Assembly (NCBI GenBank): GCA_001695595.3
Contig: MBPM02000002.1
Coordinates: forward strand, 2,021,608 to 2,085,607
Source: Plasmopara viticola
Lineage: Eukaryota > Oomycota > Peronosporomycetes > Peronosporales > Peronosporaceae
Direction of reading: 5' to 3'
Length of the DNA: 64,000 bases
Part shown: positions 1-11,300 of the stretch, piece by piece
How positions within the stretch are numbered: the first letter of the stretch is position 1
Layout: every line of letters begins with the position of its first letter
The notes under the pieces: model-generated
Databases searched by the model: none
What the model saw: the letters and a program-made list of their open reading frames with translations, nothing else
Told to the model about the DNA's origin: nothing
Position numbers and translations under genes: made by a program

Positions 1-524
1 GCTTTTAATTTCGAGCGAATTGAACCTCGTTTCCTTTATAAAAGATAGGGCTACTCCGCATTATGAACCCGCTAAAAATTGCAAGAGCAAAAAGGCTGAA
101 GTTTCGTGTCGCATGTCTAAGACCGAAGGTAGCGTCATTGAACGTAAGATCCAAGAGTTACGGACTAAAGCTCATCAAAGTTTGACTAGTTCGTGGGCTA
201 GCTGGTCAGATGGCGACATTATTTGCATTACAAGTCGTCAATTGAATGCATTGAGTATTGAAGCAAAGGTATGGTAGCGGTAGACAAGGCGAGAGAAAGA
301 CCGAGTGATGCCACGTGCTCGAAAAAGGTAGAGCTCCAGAGTAAATAAATTAGGAGAGCTTTACTTTCAACCTTATTTGCTATCTTATAAAATCTCCACA
401 GACACTTATACTATTGCAAGGTGATGTCATATTGACAGAGGCCGCTAGACGCCGTACAAACGGAAGTGCTTCTGTCATGATTTCCGCCGGATTTGCCAAA
501 GTCTTGCGATATTCAACTTTTTAG
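1..524 (+). CDS. 3' end of an uncharacterised two-exon gene (5'-partial)
   Basis: The reading frame is open from the left edge of the window, so the gene starts outside it. Exon sequence runs to 268, where an in-frame GTATGG donor follows the codons for IEAK. Reading through it would hit a TAG at 275-277. A CCACAG acceptor at 396-401 restores the same phase, and the last exon (402-524) encodes 40 residues ending ARRRTNGSASVMISAGFAKV-LRYSTF before TAG. The intron would be 133 nt. The visible 129 or so residues are Lys/Ser-rich at first, then contain a helix-like KIQELRTKAHQ stretch. I recognise no domain and offer no function. The clean intron phase and the coherent second exon argue that this is a real gene and not a chance ORF. 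Confidence 0.5.
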
Positions 525-764
525 TACTTTGATAGCAATTGATGTCAATGAGCTTGGTGCAACTTTAACTAACCGGGCTCGATGCACTCTTGGTTGTTAA
601 TAAATATCTTTAATTACGGTACTTTACTTCCGAGATGTTAACAAAATGACGATGCACTCACTTTCATGCTTATGCTTTCGAATCGAGCGCGATGTATTTG
701 GCGTCGTTAAACGACAGCGATACGTTTGACTGCTTCTTGCTTCTCCAGCTAACTGGTGCACCCA

Positions 765-1580
765 TTAATACAAACGCGTAGCCATAAGTTGACATGTGGT
801 TTGCATGGTCGACAACCCAATGTGCACCTGCAGATCCGCCCCATCGCTAGGTTCAAATGATACGCCTGTGACCAAAAAATTGTGGTGACATAAACAAACT
901 ATAAATGCAACTCTGTGTTCATCTTTTAGATAATTGTTCAAGAGTAATTCAGTCATCAATCGCAAAAGCAACGCCAGGACGTGTAGCCGTTGCTAAGCGC
1001 ATCAAAGTACCCACAGCTTCGAGAAATAAAGCACCGATTTTGTTTTCGCAGCGCGGACTGTTGTCGCGAGCTCAAATCTGCCAGATCTAGCTTTTTCTAA
1101 AGCATGATCGCTTGAAAATGCTGTCCACATAACGTGCTGGCATAGTATGACTCCGTCGGTGATTTAGGCTCAGTGCCCGAAGCGAACACACACTTGCTTC
1201 CATACGTCATTCAAAGCGTGCTATACATTTCGCGTTGTTTGATCAATGAGCTCAGCCGAGCTCATAATGTCAAGTACACCGTCCACGTACACCAGCTGTG
1301 GAACTTAATGGCCGTCGACATGTCAATGTAGGGTACAAATCATGAGCGAAATTCAATATATAATAGAGCACACAAGCTCATCAAAGGTCTTATTATAAGC
1401 ACATAATGTTTGCTTGAGACCGCAGAGTACTTTCACCAATCCTAACACCACTCCTCGTGGTACACGCTAAGCGAATTAGATCCGGAACTTTGTCTTCACT
1501 GTCTCGAACATCGATGCTTGTAGATGCTAAGCTAAAACATGACTAATCGAATTTGGTGTCAAGGCTAATCGCCATTTGTC
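765..1580 (-). mobile_element. Decayed Ty1/copia retrotransposon pol (reverse transcriptase to RNase H)
   Basis: Translated on the minus strand, 1383-1433 reads VKVLCGLKQTLCAYNKTF. This matches the copia reverse-transcriptase signature (KALYGLKQAPRAWYNK type). Just downstream on that strand, about 1253-1300, QLVYVDGVLDIMSSAELI corresponds to the YVDD active-site block with the second Asp changed to Gly. Further down (765-971), LLNNYLKDEHRVAF and a GADLQ segment resemble the inter-domain YLK and DAD motifs. Stops and frame changes interrupt the whole stretch, so it is inactive. The RT order shows minus-strand orientation. I could not find LTRs. Confidence 0.6.
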
Positions 1581-2592
1581 TAGCCTCAATTTTAAAGGAT
1601 CAAAAAGCCTTAAATGGCTTTTTATAGCCCGATTCCACCGTCACGAGCTGTATTTTTTCACTCGGTTCACTTATCCTTTAAGCCGCTTTTCTTTTGACAT
1701 GAAAACAACCAAAACACGCATTTGCTTGACTCTTGGCTTGGACTTGGACGCAAGTTTTAGTAGTTTCTTGCTCTTATCCTATGTAAAGAAAGTTGATTCT
1801 TGATGGGATAACCGTTTTCATAATCGTTTTAACCCCAAAGCACGTATCAAATTTGTTATGCGGAAACAATCCGCGACCGATCGTAACCGTTGTACCATTC
1901 GTCTGACGCACTTATGCAGTCGTGACCTTCTGCCGAACTCGGTCTTGACACTAATTTAAAAACATTTATATCTCCAACAGTGAAATGCTAAAATCTACCC
2001 GTGCTTAAAAATAGCACCAAACATGTTACGACACATGCCGCGAGCACCTGATCGTAGTGCCTTGTTTCCATCCATCTTGCAATCATTTTAGCAAGGGTTT
2101 TAGCGTGATTTTTTTAAAGCGCTTTCATGTCGTTCCGCAACGGCTCCGTGATTTTTGCCTCAGGCATTATAATTTCGGACACTAGCGAGCAGTCTTTTCT
2201 TTGCCAGCGTCATCTGAATGAATAATGACCACTAAGAGTAGTTGTTGCTCCTCAAGATGACGTTAGTCCCTTTCTACAAGAATACCGTTTTAAGTTTGAT
2301 CTGAATGTCGTTAAGGTTTTCTAGCACAACACACTTTGCATTATTTAACAACAAAAATATTGAGAAGAAAACGTAGGTGGCCAAATAGCTATCCCACATT
2401 AGTAGCTAAGTGCCAAATCGCACGCTCATCCACCAACCTCGCATAAAGCCCACGAAAGGGCTTTCTTGATTTTGAGCTTTCTCGCAAATCTTAGCTTGTG
2501 ACATCTCTTGCAACTCTGTTTTTACATAGAAATTTTGTCGCTCGCTTACATTACCCTCTTTCCCATGTGAAGTGGCAATCGTCATGAGGCAT
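1581..2592. other. Gene-free interval, probably more of the decayed copia element
   Basis: No sustained ORF with coding character is visible. Minus-strand translation is broken every 20-40 codons, and it lies where the integrase and N-terminal RT of the copia relic should be. I found no convincing integrase motif, so this assignment is by position only. Confidence 0.3.
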
Positions 2593-3789
2593 TTAGCATT
2601 TCGCACTTGTATGTGTCCCCGCTTTCGCTTCCAGCAGCAAAGAGTTCACACGTTCCACAAAATCGTGTCGCATGAGCTCGTCCTCCAACAATGCTGTTTC
2701 AAATAAATCAGAGTAAATGGTATCGTTTTGATCGTTATCTGTTGCAACATATGCGTGAGATATCGTTTGAGTTCTTGCACGAGCTCGACGGTCGCCACTG
2801 GATCCACAACTGTCTTTCGTTGCTCGGTACATGGCCACTTTGCGTTTGAGCTCATTTTTTCGTTGATACACATCTCCGGACCGAAACTTGACATTGTTGA
2901 CGAGACAGCCGATCCGAGTTTGCAGCCACCGACGCTCGTCCGCAAGAACTGCGCTATCAAGTTGCGCTTGTAAATCGGCAAGATCGTATCGTATTGCTTC
3001 TACTTCACGCTCTGCCTGAGTGACTAGCTCGCGGCTCAATGCAATGTCCTCGCACTCTGCAACTTCTTGGGCATGAGTAAAGGCAAAAGCAGTACCAGAG
3101 GAAGCCAGATCCTCATCTTGATCAACAAATTGACTTTTTTCGGGCAATGGTTGTAACTGGTGTTCAATCGAAGGTACTTTAGCTACAATTCCATTCTCAT
3201 CAATAAGCTCGTAACTCTGAACATTGTTAGCGTTCATCATAGGTTCCGAGCTTCGATCAAGTCGACATCGGGCTTCTGCATCTCGTTCACGAAGGAGTAG
3301 CTTCGATGCAGAAAAGATGCGTAGCATACTGACATTGCCAACTCGATTCCCGAAAATCTGAATTGCTGGCTCTGGCCTATCTTCTTGTAGTGCAGGGTGA
3401 TCAAGGTGCATTTGAGCAAGAAAAGGATTCTGCGTTAGTTTCAACTCTCGAAGCGACTCAAGAATTGCTACGCTTCTGTAAGATGCAAGAAAATCTAAGT
3501 CCGCCGTCATCTTAAGCAAGTAGTCAGCGCCGCGCCATTTAAAGTTTAAAGTCTGCGCTTGGGCTTTTTGTGCTTTCTGCCACTCGTCAATGTTTTCAAC
3601 GATTAGAACGCTAAGGGAACGCAGTTGGTCAATCACACTTCGAAAAATTATCAGAGCTTTGGGATCTACGAGCTGTTGCGGTGACTTTGCCGCCTCAAGC
3701 AACTGTTGTAGCGCCTCAAGACAGCCCTCTCGTTTTACAATATGACTCACAATATTCAACTCGCTTGACTTGAACGCGATCGAGTTCAT
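2593..3789 (-). CDS. Uncharacterised coiled-coil protein, 398 aa
   Basis: An uninterrupted single-exon ORF from ATG (3787-3789) to a stop at 2593. The N-terminal half (residues 1-170) is predicted mostly helical, with Leu-rich stretches such as QQLLEAAK and SVLIVENIDEWQKAQKAQ. Residues about 235-320 carry a long charged heptad-like segment (SRELVTQAEREVEAIRYDLADL) typical of a coiled coil. A basic Arg/Lys patch follows near 325-340. No signal peptide, membrane segment or known catalytic motif is visible. Upstream, 257 bp separate it from the 3' end of the stomatin-like gene on the same strand. I do not recognise the family. The coding call rests on length, absence of stops and a sensible amino-acid mix. 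Confidence 0.75.
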   Translation of the reverse strand: MNSIAFKSSELNIVSHIVKREGCLEALQQLLEAAKSPQQLVDPKALIIFRSVIDQLRSLSVLIVENIDEWQKAQKAQAQTLNFKWRGADYLLKMTADLDFLASYRSVAILESLRELKLTQNPFLAQMHLDHPALQEDRPEPAIQIFGNRVGNVSMLRIFSASKLLLRERDAEARCRLDRSSEPMMNANNVQSYELIDENGIVAKVPSIEHQLQPLPEKSQFVDQDEDLASSGTAFAFTHAQEVAECEDIALSRELVTQAEREVEAIRYDLADLQAQLDSAVLADERRWLQTRIGCLVNNVKFRSGDVYQRKNELKRKVAMYRATKDSCGSSGDRRARARTQTISHAYVATDNDQNDTIYSDLFETALLEDELMRHDFVERVNSLLLEAKAGTHTSAKC

Positions 3790-4046
3790 TTAATGCAGGT
3801 GACTCAACTTTGAATGATGACCTGTGTATAGATGCCATTTACACGCAAACGAAAATAGTGCTCGGGTAAAACCAACGACGTATTAATACCAATTAACAAA
3901 ACCATCATGCCTCAGCACTACGTCCCAATAAATGTGCTTTATTTCTCTGACAAAAATTGTCGCATTCAAAGTAGTGAGGTTATCTCGACGTCGAAGCGAC
4001 CATCCATAAGATGCATATACGGCAGACCTTCACTGTCGGAGCCACG

Positions 4047-5251
4047 TCAATTCTTGCCTATATTTGGAGTCGTATCCGAGTTGTCACTGTCCAGTGTATA
4101 CTCCTCGAGGTCGTCTTCTGTACTAATATGATTGTCTGCCTCGTCACCAATTCGACCTGCCTGCTTCTTGCTCTGCTTCTGAATACTGCCGAAAATAGAA
4201 AGCGCTGAAGCTATCATGCTAGATGGGTCGTTGGTGTTCGCCGGTAGAAGCACGGTGGTACCCTCTTTGGCAATATTCCCAAACGCCTTCACATACTTCT
4301 CCGCTACTTGGAGTGCCACAGCGTCACGTCCACCTGTCTTTTGAATAGCGCTCGAGAGTCGTTGAATCGCCTGAGCTGATGCATTCGCTTTGGCTAGAAT
4401 AGCAGCAGCCGCCCCTTCGGCCTCTAGCACGGCAGCGCGCTTCTTGCCTTCTGCCACGTTAATGTAAGCCTGCCGTTCACCTTCCGAGTTCAAAATTTCG
4501 GCACGTTTTCGACGTTCGGCTTCAGCCTGCATGTCCATCGCTGACTTGACACTCGTTGGAGGCGCGATGTCTCGAATCTCGTATCGCAAACACTTAATGC
4601 CCCAGGCTTCCGAGGCCTGGTTGATAGACTCCACGATACTCAAATTAAGCGATTCACGCTCTTCAAAGGTTTTGTCGAGGGTAATTTTCCAAGCTCTGAG
4701 CGCATGGTGGTCTGCGCTAGCTGCGTGACGGCGTACAGTGGATCTTCGACGCCATAGCTGGCGTTGTACGGATCGATAATCTTCACATACAAAACCCCAT
4801 CGATATCAATGGTCACGTTGTCACGTGTGATAGCCGTTTGACCCGGAATTTTAATCGCCTCTTCCTTCAGCGAATGCACGTACGCGATGCGGTCCACCAT
4901 TGGGATCAAAAAATGCAGCCCCGGGGTCAGCACGTCGTGAAACTTGCCAAAGCGCTCTACGACCCACGCACGCTGTTGCGGTACGATCAAAACGCCCTGT
5001 AGTGACATCAAGACCAAGACTTAAATCGATGTCCATCACGTACGTTTAAGGAAACGTACAATGTTAACGGGAGTGTCGTGCAGGCGGGGCATGCCATTGT
5101 CATCCAAAGCATGGGCAAACGACGGGCGCGAGCTGTGCAGCTGGCGTCGCATAGCTAGCTGGAGGAATGGACGACTCTCATAGACACTAGTCGCCTTCGT
5201 AAGCAGCGGACGCGAGTGGCGGACAGCGCCTTGGAGGGAAGCGGCAAGCAT
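4047..5251 (-). pseudogene. Mitochondrial stomatin-like protein (SLP-2/SPFH family), two exons, single-base frameshift
   Basis: Exon 1 (5251-5060) encodes an Arg/Ser-rich amphipathic start (MLAASLQGAVRHSRPLL), a typical mitochondrial presequence. A 63-nt intron (5059-4997, GTACGT...CTACAG) joins VNI to [20 protein letters not shown], the SPFH/stomatin opening. The family blocks [15 protein letters not shown] and [11 protein letters not shown] follow. After MRSELGK the frame is lost: the homopolymer at 4685-4688 (TTTT on +) is one base short. The expected continuation, [13 protein letters not shown], then AEAERRKRAEILNSEGERQA, lies in another frame down to 4047. Family role: inner-membrane scaffold that organises cardiolipin-rich domains and proteases. 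Everything else is conserved, so this is either a sequencing or assembly error in a homopolymer or a very recent lesion. The start is 147 bp from the divergent PHD gene. Confidence 0.85.
4685..4688 (-). other. Frameshift site in the stomatin-like gene
   Basis: A run of four T (four A in the coding sense) where five would keep the SPFH frame. Both flanking frames are strongly conserved stomatin sequence and no GT-AG intron explains the change. Confidence 0.8.
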
Positions 5252-5398
5252 CGCGGACTAAATCTAGCGCGCACCCACCAGAATGTATGCTCTGTAGGCA
5301 CAAAAGACCAAAAAGAAAAGACCAATTGCGGGCATGATATAATTGGTTGAAATTGTGTCAAAATCAACTACGGACCATTTACCGACTTGCGCCCAACT

Positions 5399-8300
5399 AT
5401 GAGTCGACGCGGCGGCGCTTTAGAGGAAGCAGCGGGTAAGCGAAGCCTCCGAGAGCGCAGCAATAGCAACAGTAGTGGTGCAGGTGGGTCTGAAGCGGCC
5501 TCGAGCAGCTTTCCGCAATTTATACCACTCCATTCGAGGGTTGGTAAACGATACCAGGCCGTGATACCCGACTTGTTGACGTCCCCAGTCGACGCCGCTG
5601 AGCTTCTTTACAAGAAGCAGACGCTGCAACTTCCAAAGCCCAAGTTTTTCTTTACCAAGGCTTATGGTGCGAGCTTTAGAATAGTATTGTTGTCCTTATG
5701 TCAATTATATTCAACTGTACCATACTTTTATCTTGCTGTAGAACTAGGACCAGAGCTAGACAAGTATTTAAAATTGGCACGTTCACTGCGGGATGGAGCT
5801 ACGTTTGACACGCAGGAGCAGGTCACGACCCTAGCACTGCAGCATTTGCACTGTTATGATTATAATACTACCGATGCAGCGTGTGCACTGTATGCGAGGC
5901 ATAGCATCGAGTTGCCGACTTCGACAGTGCTTATAAATCAGGTCGCCAATAAGGTTACAGGGGCGGAAGAAGGCAAAAAGTGGCTATTTGACTTTTATCG
6001 GTGCATGAGATGCACAGAGATTGACGAAGACGTGCTTAATCGGATGTGTAGCTTGCACAAGAAGGCACAGTCTAGTGCTGATATAATTCCAGTGACCGAA
6101 GCGAGTGTACTGTCTCGACTTGTCTTGCGGATCTTAACGTGGAGAGAGCAGTGTCAAGCAGCTAACGGGGCAAAGGTGGAGTGTGCTCAGCTACTGCAAT
6201 TGCTACAGCAGGCGGAGAATATGCAACTTATCTTGCCAGAAAAACAAGTGATAGTGTTGAGATTACAAAGCTTTACTGCTGCTCTCTCGCACCTGAAAGA
6301 GGCACTGGAGCACGGTTGCAAGCGCCAACATAATAAAAAGGTGGAGCTTATGGAGCTAGATACCCTTTTCAAGGCAGTGATCGCTCCATGCATTATTTTT
6401 CCAGAGGAAAGTAGCTTTCAGGAAATGCTTAACGATGCGACGGAGCTGAAGTCTACAATTGACCAAATGCTAAACGAAGACAAAGTGAGTTTGCCATTGA
6501 TTCGCGATGTGCTGGCCAAGATTGAGCTAGTGCCAGTGAATTTTGAGCAAGAAGTGGCACAGTTTCAGAGCAAAATGCAAAGTGCACAGACGTGGCTAGC
6601 AAAGGCACGCAAATGCATGCCAAATCGACGGCCAACACGGCGAGCAGGCGGTGCAGACACAAAAAAACTGGATTTGAAAGCTATTCGTGCGCTTGTGGAA
6701 GACGCACCTTACGAAAATAGTACGGAAAAGTTTGAAATGCAAGACTTACTAGATTGTGCAGACGTGTGGGCTGTCAAAGTGAAGGACGCGATTGGTGGAG
6801 GGGCTGACGTAACGCTTACGCAGCTAAAGGACCTTTTGGAAGAAGCAAAAGAGATTCCTGTGGTCATGGATGAGCAAAGGTTCTTGGAGGCAGAAATTGC
6901 TGCACGTGAGTGGAGCATGACTGCTGCATTAAAATTGGCTTCTCGTACGTCTATTGAGGAAATGGAAGAGCTGCTTATGCAGGCGAAAGCGATTCGCGAA
7001 CGCATTTACCCTAAGAAGCAGTCCCGATGGAAACCCCAAGTGGAACGCGATATCAATGCAGCTATGGACCAGTCGCGCAAATGGATGTGCGAGCTTCGTG
7101 ACAATCTTGGTGTCGTGGCATTTGATAAATTATTCGCATCACTGCCATCGTATCTCTCTTCGACGCAATCGTCCAGATCATTGTCTTCAACGACAAGTGC
7201 CGATAGAACAAAAAAGAAGTCAATGGATGCGATCAGTAAGCTAATCGAGAAATCACAAGTGCTCGCGCTTGATGTATCATCTTACACTTCTCCGCTGAAT
7301 GAATTGCTTCTAAAAGGAGTTGAAGCGCAAGCCGAGGCGAGCGCAATTCTTATGAGTATCGGCTGTTTATCGGGAACAATCACGACAGACCGAGATGAAT
7401 CAAATTGTATGGACATCGATTCGGTGCCTCATGAGCTAGGAGATCTGGCGCAAGCATCAGTTCTACTTGAAAAGATCGATATGTTTCCGTTTACGTTTGA
7501 AGAAGGATTAAGTCTTGCGAACATCGTTGAAGGTGAAAAGGACTGGGCAGCGCGCGTTCGCGACTGTATTCCCCCACGGCAATCCAGGAAAAAGCGTCTT
7601 GCAAACGAGTCTTTTACCATGGAGCAACTGGATGGATTACTTAATGAGTCGAAAAGACTGCATTTTCTGTTCCGTGATGAGCTACGCATTCTTTCCAAAG
7701 AGCTTCGTGACCTCGAGTCTTGGCGTGCAAAGGCACACGAAGTTATCAATGGTGAAGCAAGTGTCTTGATAGCAAGTGTCATTGAGCGTCTCAAAACGTT
7801 TGACCTAACAGTGTATGAAAAGTTACAGAAGGCAAAAAGCAGACTTAATATTGGCAGTGTTAGTGATGCGTCTGCAGGGAAAGAAAATGACAGAAGTGGT
7901 GACGTGGAAATGCCGTCTAGTGATGCACGTACAATGCTTAAACAAGAGAAAGTAAGCGAGACATCTTTGATGAAAGTTGAAGCAGAGAGTTTGTGCGATA
8001 GTTTGGTTCCAGCAGAGGTCAAAAAGCCGATTAATGCCAATCTACACGTTGTTGTTCCAAAGGATGAGCTCAAGAGTGCTGAGAATGGAGTCCACGTCGA
8101 AGCAGTAGCACAAAGTCCACATCTTGTTAACTTGAATGGCAGTACGACTGTGAACACGCAAGCGCTAGAAATACATGTCGATTCAATAATGACACATATT
8201 AGAATTGAGAGTGGGTGCCTCCAAAAGTCAGTTGCTAAGAAGGGCGAAGAAAAGAGTGAAAATCTGAAGGCTTCATGGATGGCAAAGCACGGTCAGGATC

Positions 8301-11300
8301 TGCTGGAATCTATTCTAGCAATGGCGGAAAAAAGTTTTGAATTAGTTGACAGCTTGGAGCTAAAAGAAGCTGAAGCACGATATACAATTGAAGAATTTGT
8401 TCTCGCCGGAGAAAAGGGTGACCAATGTGAGAATATTACAAATGAGTGCGTACGAGCGCTAGACGGTTGGAAACAACAGCTTGTGCAGTTGCAGAGGGAG
8501 AGTGATGTGTTAAGCGTTGAAGCACCGGAACAAAAAGCTACTAGCCTAATCTTATCGCTTTTGGAATGGCTGCAAGGATCTCGGTCTCTTTTTTACGATG
8601 AAATACTTCCTCTGCACGATCTTGTTGTTAAGGGTGACAGAATGCTTGAGATTTTAAAAGAAGTGAAGAAATTTGATGCGATCCAATGTAACACTTTGAC
8701 CATACTTGAGCGAATGCTTTGGCCTTTACCATACTTGAAAGCTCACGAAAAGGTAGTGCTCGAATGGACAGAGCGCGTGCACAAGTGTGTCGCCGACAAG
8801 CATGCGCACGTAAGTGATCTCCAGACATTACTCAACAGCGGCAGTGGGCTCCTGCTGGAGCAGGGCGCATTTAAGATTGTCATGGACGAAGCAAAAAAGG
8901 CAAGGGGTTGGCTTTCTAAGTTGAAAAAGCGCTTGCGAGCTTTGCTGACAAAAGGAATTGGGAGAATGAGCATAAGCGCTGTCCGCTCGTTGGTGGAAGA
9001 AGGTGAGAATATTGCCATTGACATGCCCGTCTTTGACTTGTTAAAGGAGCATATGGAAATTGCGAGTGACTGGGAGAGTCGTGTGCTGGCGTCTGGTATC
9101 GAATCAGGACAAGCACGGGTTGCAAATTTGCTAGCCTTGCTTAATGAGTACGAGTGTGCTCGCTTAGTAATAGACCTCGACATGCACCGTGATGTTCTAA
9201 AGTCCGCCACGGAGCGCTATTGCATCTGTCGCCAACCCTTTGACGGATTAATGATTGGATGCGATCACTGCGATGATTGGTATCATGACAGTTGCATTGG
9301 CATGTCCAAGGAACGAGTCGAAAAGGTAGAACACTATACTTGTCCGTCGTGTACACTTTTACAGGAGCTTGCAGCCATGCTACAGCAAGCAAAGATGGCA
9401 GGCCAGCAAAACAACATGTGGGACATACAAGAGTACGCAAAGGCTTTTGATAAGCATCAGGCCAGTGTTTTGCGCAAGGTGAAGCGTGAGGAGAAAACTG
9501 TTGAGCGCACTGAAATGTTACTCTACAGCTGTACAAAACAGATGAATCAAGTCCGCGCCCGTATTGACGACATCGAACGTGCAAAGGCTTGTTTGTCGAT
9601 CACTTCTGCTGCAGGAACTGGCACAAGTGGGCCGAAGCAACCACCAAGCCAAGCACTTCAATCTTCGTTAGTCATCCCAGCGCCTGAACCAGCTCTATTG
9701 ATATCGGGAACACCAATCTTAAAGGTCTCCCCTACCAACGTGGCAAGCTCAACCACTACAATAAATACAAATGCGCTTCATTTGGCTGCTGCTTCGACAG
9801 CATCGTCTGCTGTTGCTTCTGTTGCAACTAGTAACATTACTACCGGAACATCGAGTACAAATGCGTTGGCAATTGCTAATGCGACAGCTTTAAAGTGTCA
9901 GCAGTATTCAAGTATCCTGAAGTCACCTGTGCCCACAACTAACGGACTACTGAATAGTAAACAAAAGGTAGGGCTAGCCACGCATCCGCCCCCATCGACC
10001 ACTGAGGGCAGCGCGGTAAATGCAAATGACGAGAAAAAGGCAAGTGATCTGTTCTCAACGACTACGGCCTCAGACCTACCGTGTTCTATGACTGCTTCAG
10101 CAAGCGTTTACTCGACTCAAAACCAAACGACAACAACTGCGCTTACTACTGCCACGACGAATGGTACCCGATTTACCGCACCTTCTTCGACTGCTGACCC
10201 CTACCGAGTTCCAACGCCACAATTATTCAATCCAATGGCTGCAACATTAATGGGAAACACGGAATGCATAGCAGCACTCGTCGTTGCAGGCGGTGTGGAG
10301 CAGCAACTGACAAAAATGAAAAATGAGCACGTCGAGATCAGCAAACAGGTGCTTGAGCTTCAAAGTTCACTGCGTCTCAGTCGCGAACGCCTGGCAAATA
10401 CCCAACAAGCCCTTCGTGACCTGTCTAAAGTGTTCCATGCGCGGCACCGTCTTTTGCCGTATGCTCAAACCTGGGCGCGGCAAGCTGTGACGTTGCTGAA
10501 TACAACAGCTACTTTATCGCGCGATAATATCGACGCGTCCACGTTCCTTCCAAAAGAGTATGTAACGGCGCTCGACAATATGGCGCATCCTCCGTCGAGC
10601 TCATCAACGACACCAGAGCCAATGAGCATCGACAAGCTGTTCCCTGGGGTCGATCTATTGGCCCGATTGTTGCGCACAGTTTCGTGGACCCAAGTGGTGG
10701 TGACTTCATTGCAGGAACGACCTTCACGCCGCATGCTTAGTGATGCACTATCCTATGCTTCGGAATACGGACTTTGGGAAGATAAGACCACCGTGACACC
10801 GCTTCGCAGTTTGATTGGGCGCGTAGACGCATGGGTTTCTCGTGCTCACAAATGCATGACTAAATCCGCAACAAAGACGCAGCAGTTGTCGCGATTGAAA
10901 GTGCTGATGAACGAATACTCGAAGCTCCCGCTGACGTACGCACAGACCGCTGAACCATTGAGTGTTTATTTGAATTTATTATCGGGCAGTGGCGTGAAGA
11001 TGAAAAGTACAGAAAACGGTGAGACACTCACGCCGGAAGCAGCAGAAGCGGCCGCTTCAAAAGCCCTCGATGATGCGATGGTGGAGCTATCTGCATCAGC
11101 AACCTTCACTACGGGGGCCTCAAGTATGAGTGGAATACGGAAACAGGCGCCGCGCAAGAGGAAGACATATTCTCGAAAGGATAAACTCCCAGCTCGCACT
11201 CCTAAAAAAGTGAAAAATGCACAAGTTTCTCTTGGTGATGCAAGCATTCCTCCGTCAATTAGCTCTGCAGCCACGAACACGAAAGTGAAAGTAGAGTTGA

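Noticed and set aside
4851..5039. Arg-rich minus-strand frame overlapping the stomatin gene
   Set aside because: Overlaps the conserved SPFH frame and runs through the intron; not a separate gene.
7429..8157. 242-codon open frame on the minus strand
   Set aside because: Antisense shadow of the PHD/PLU-1-like gene; Ser-rich composition and no motif.
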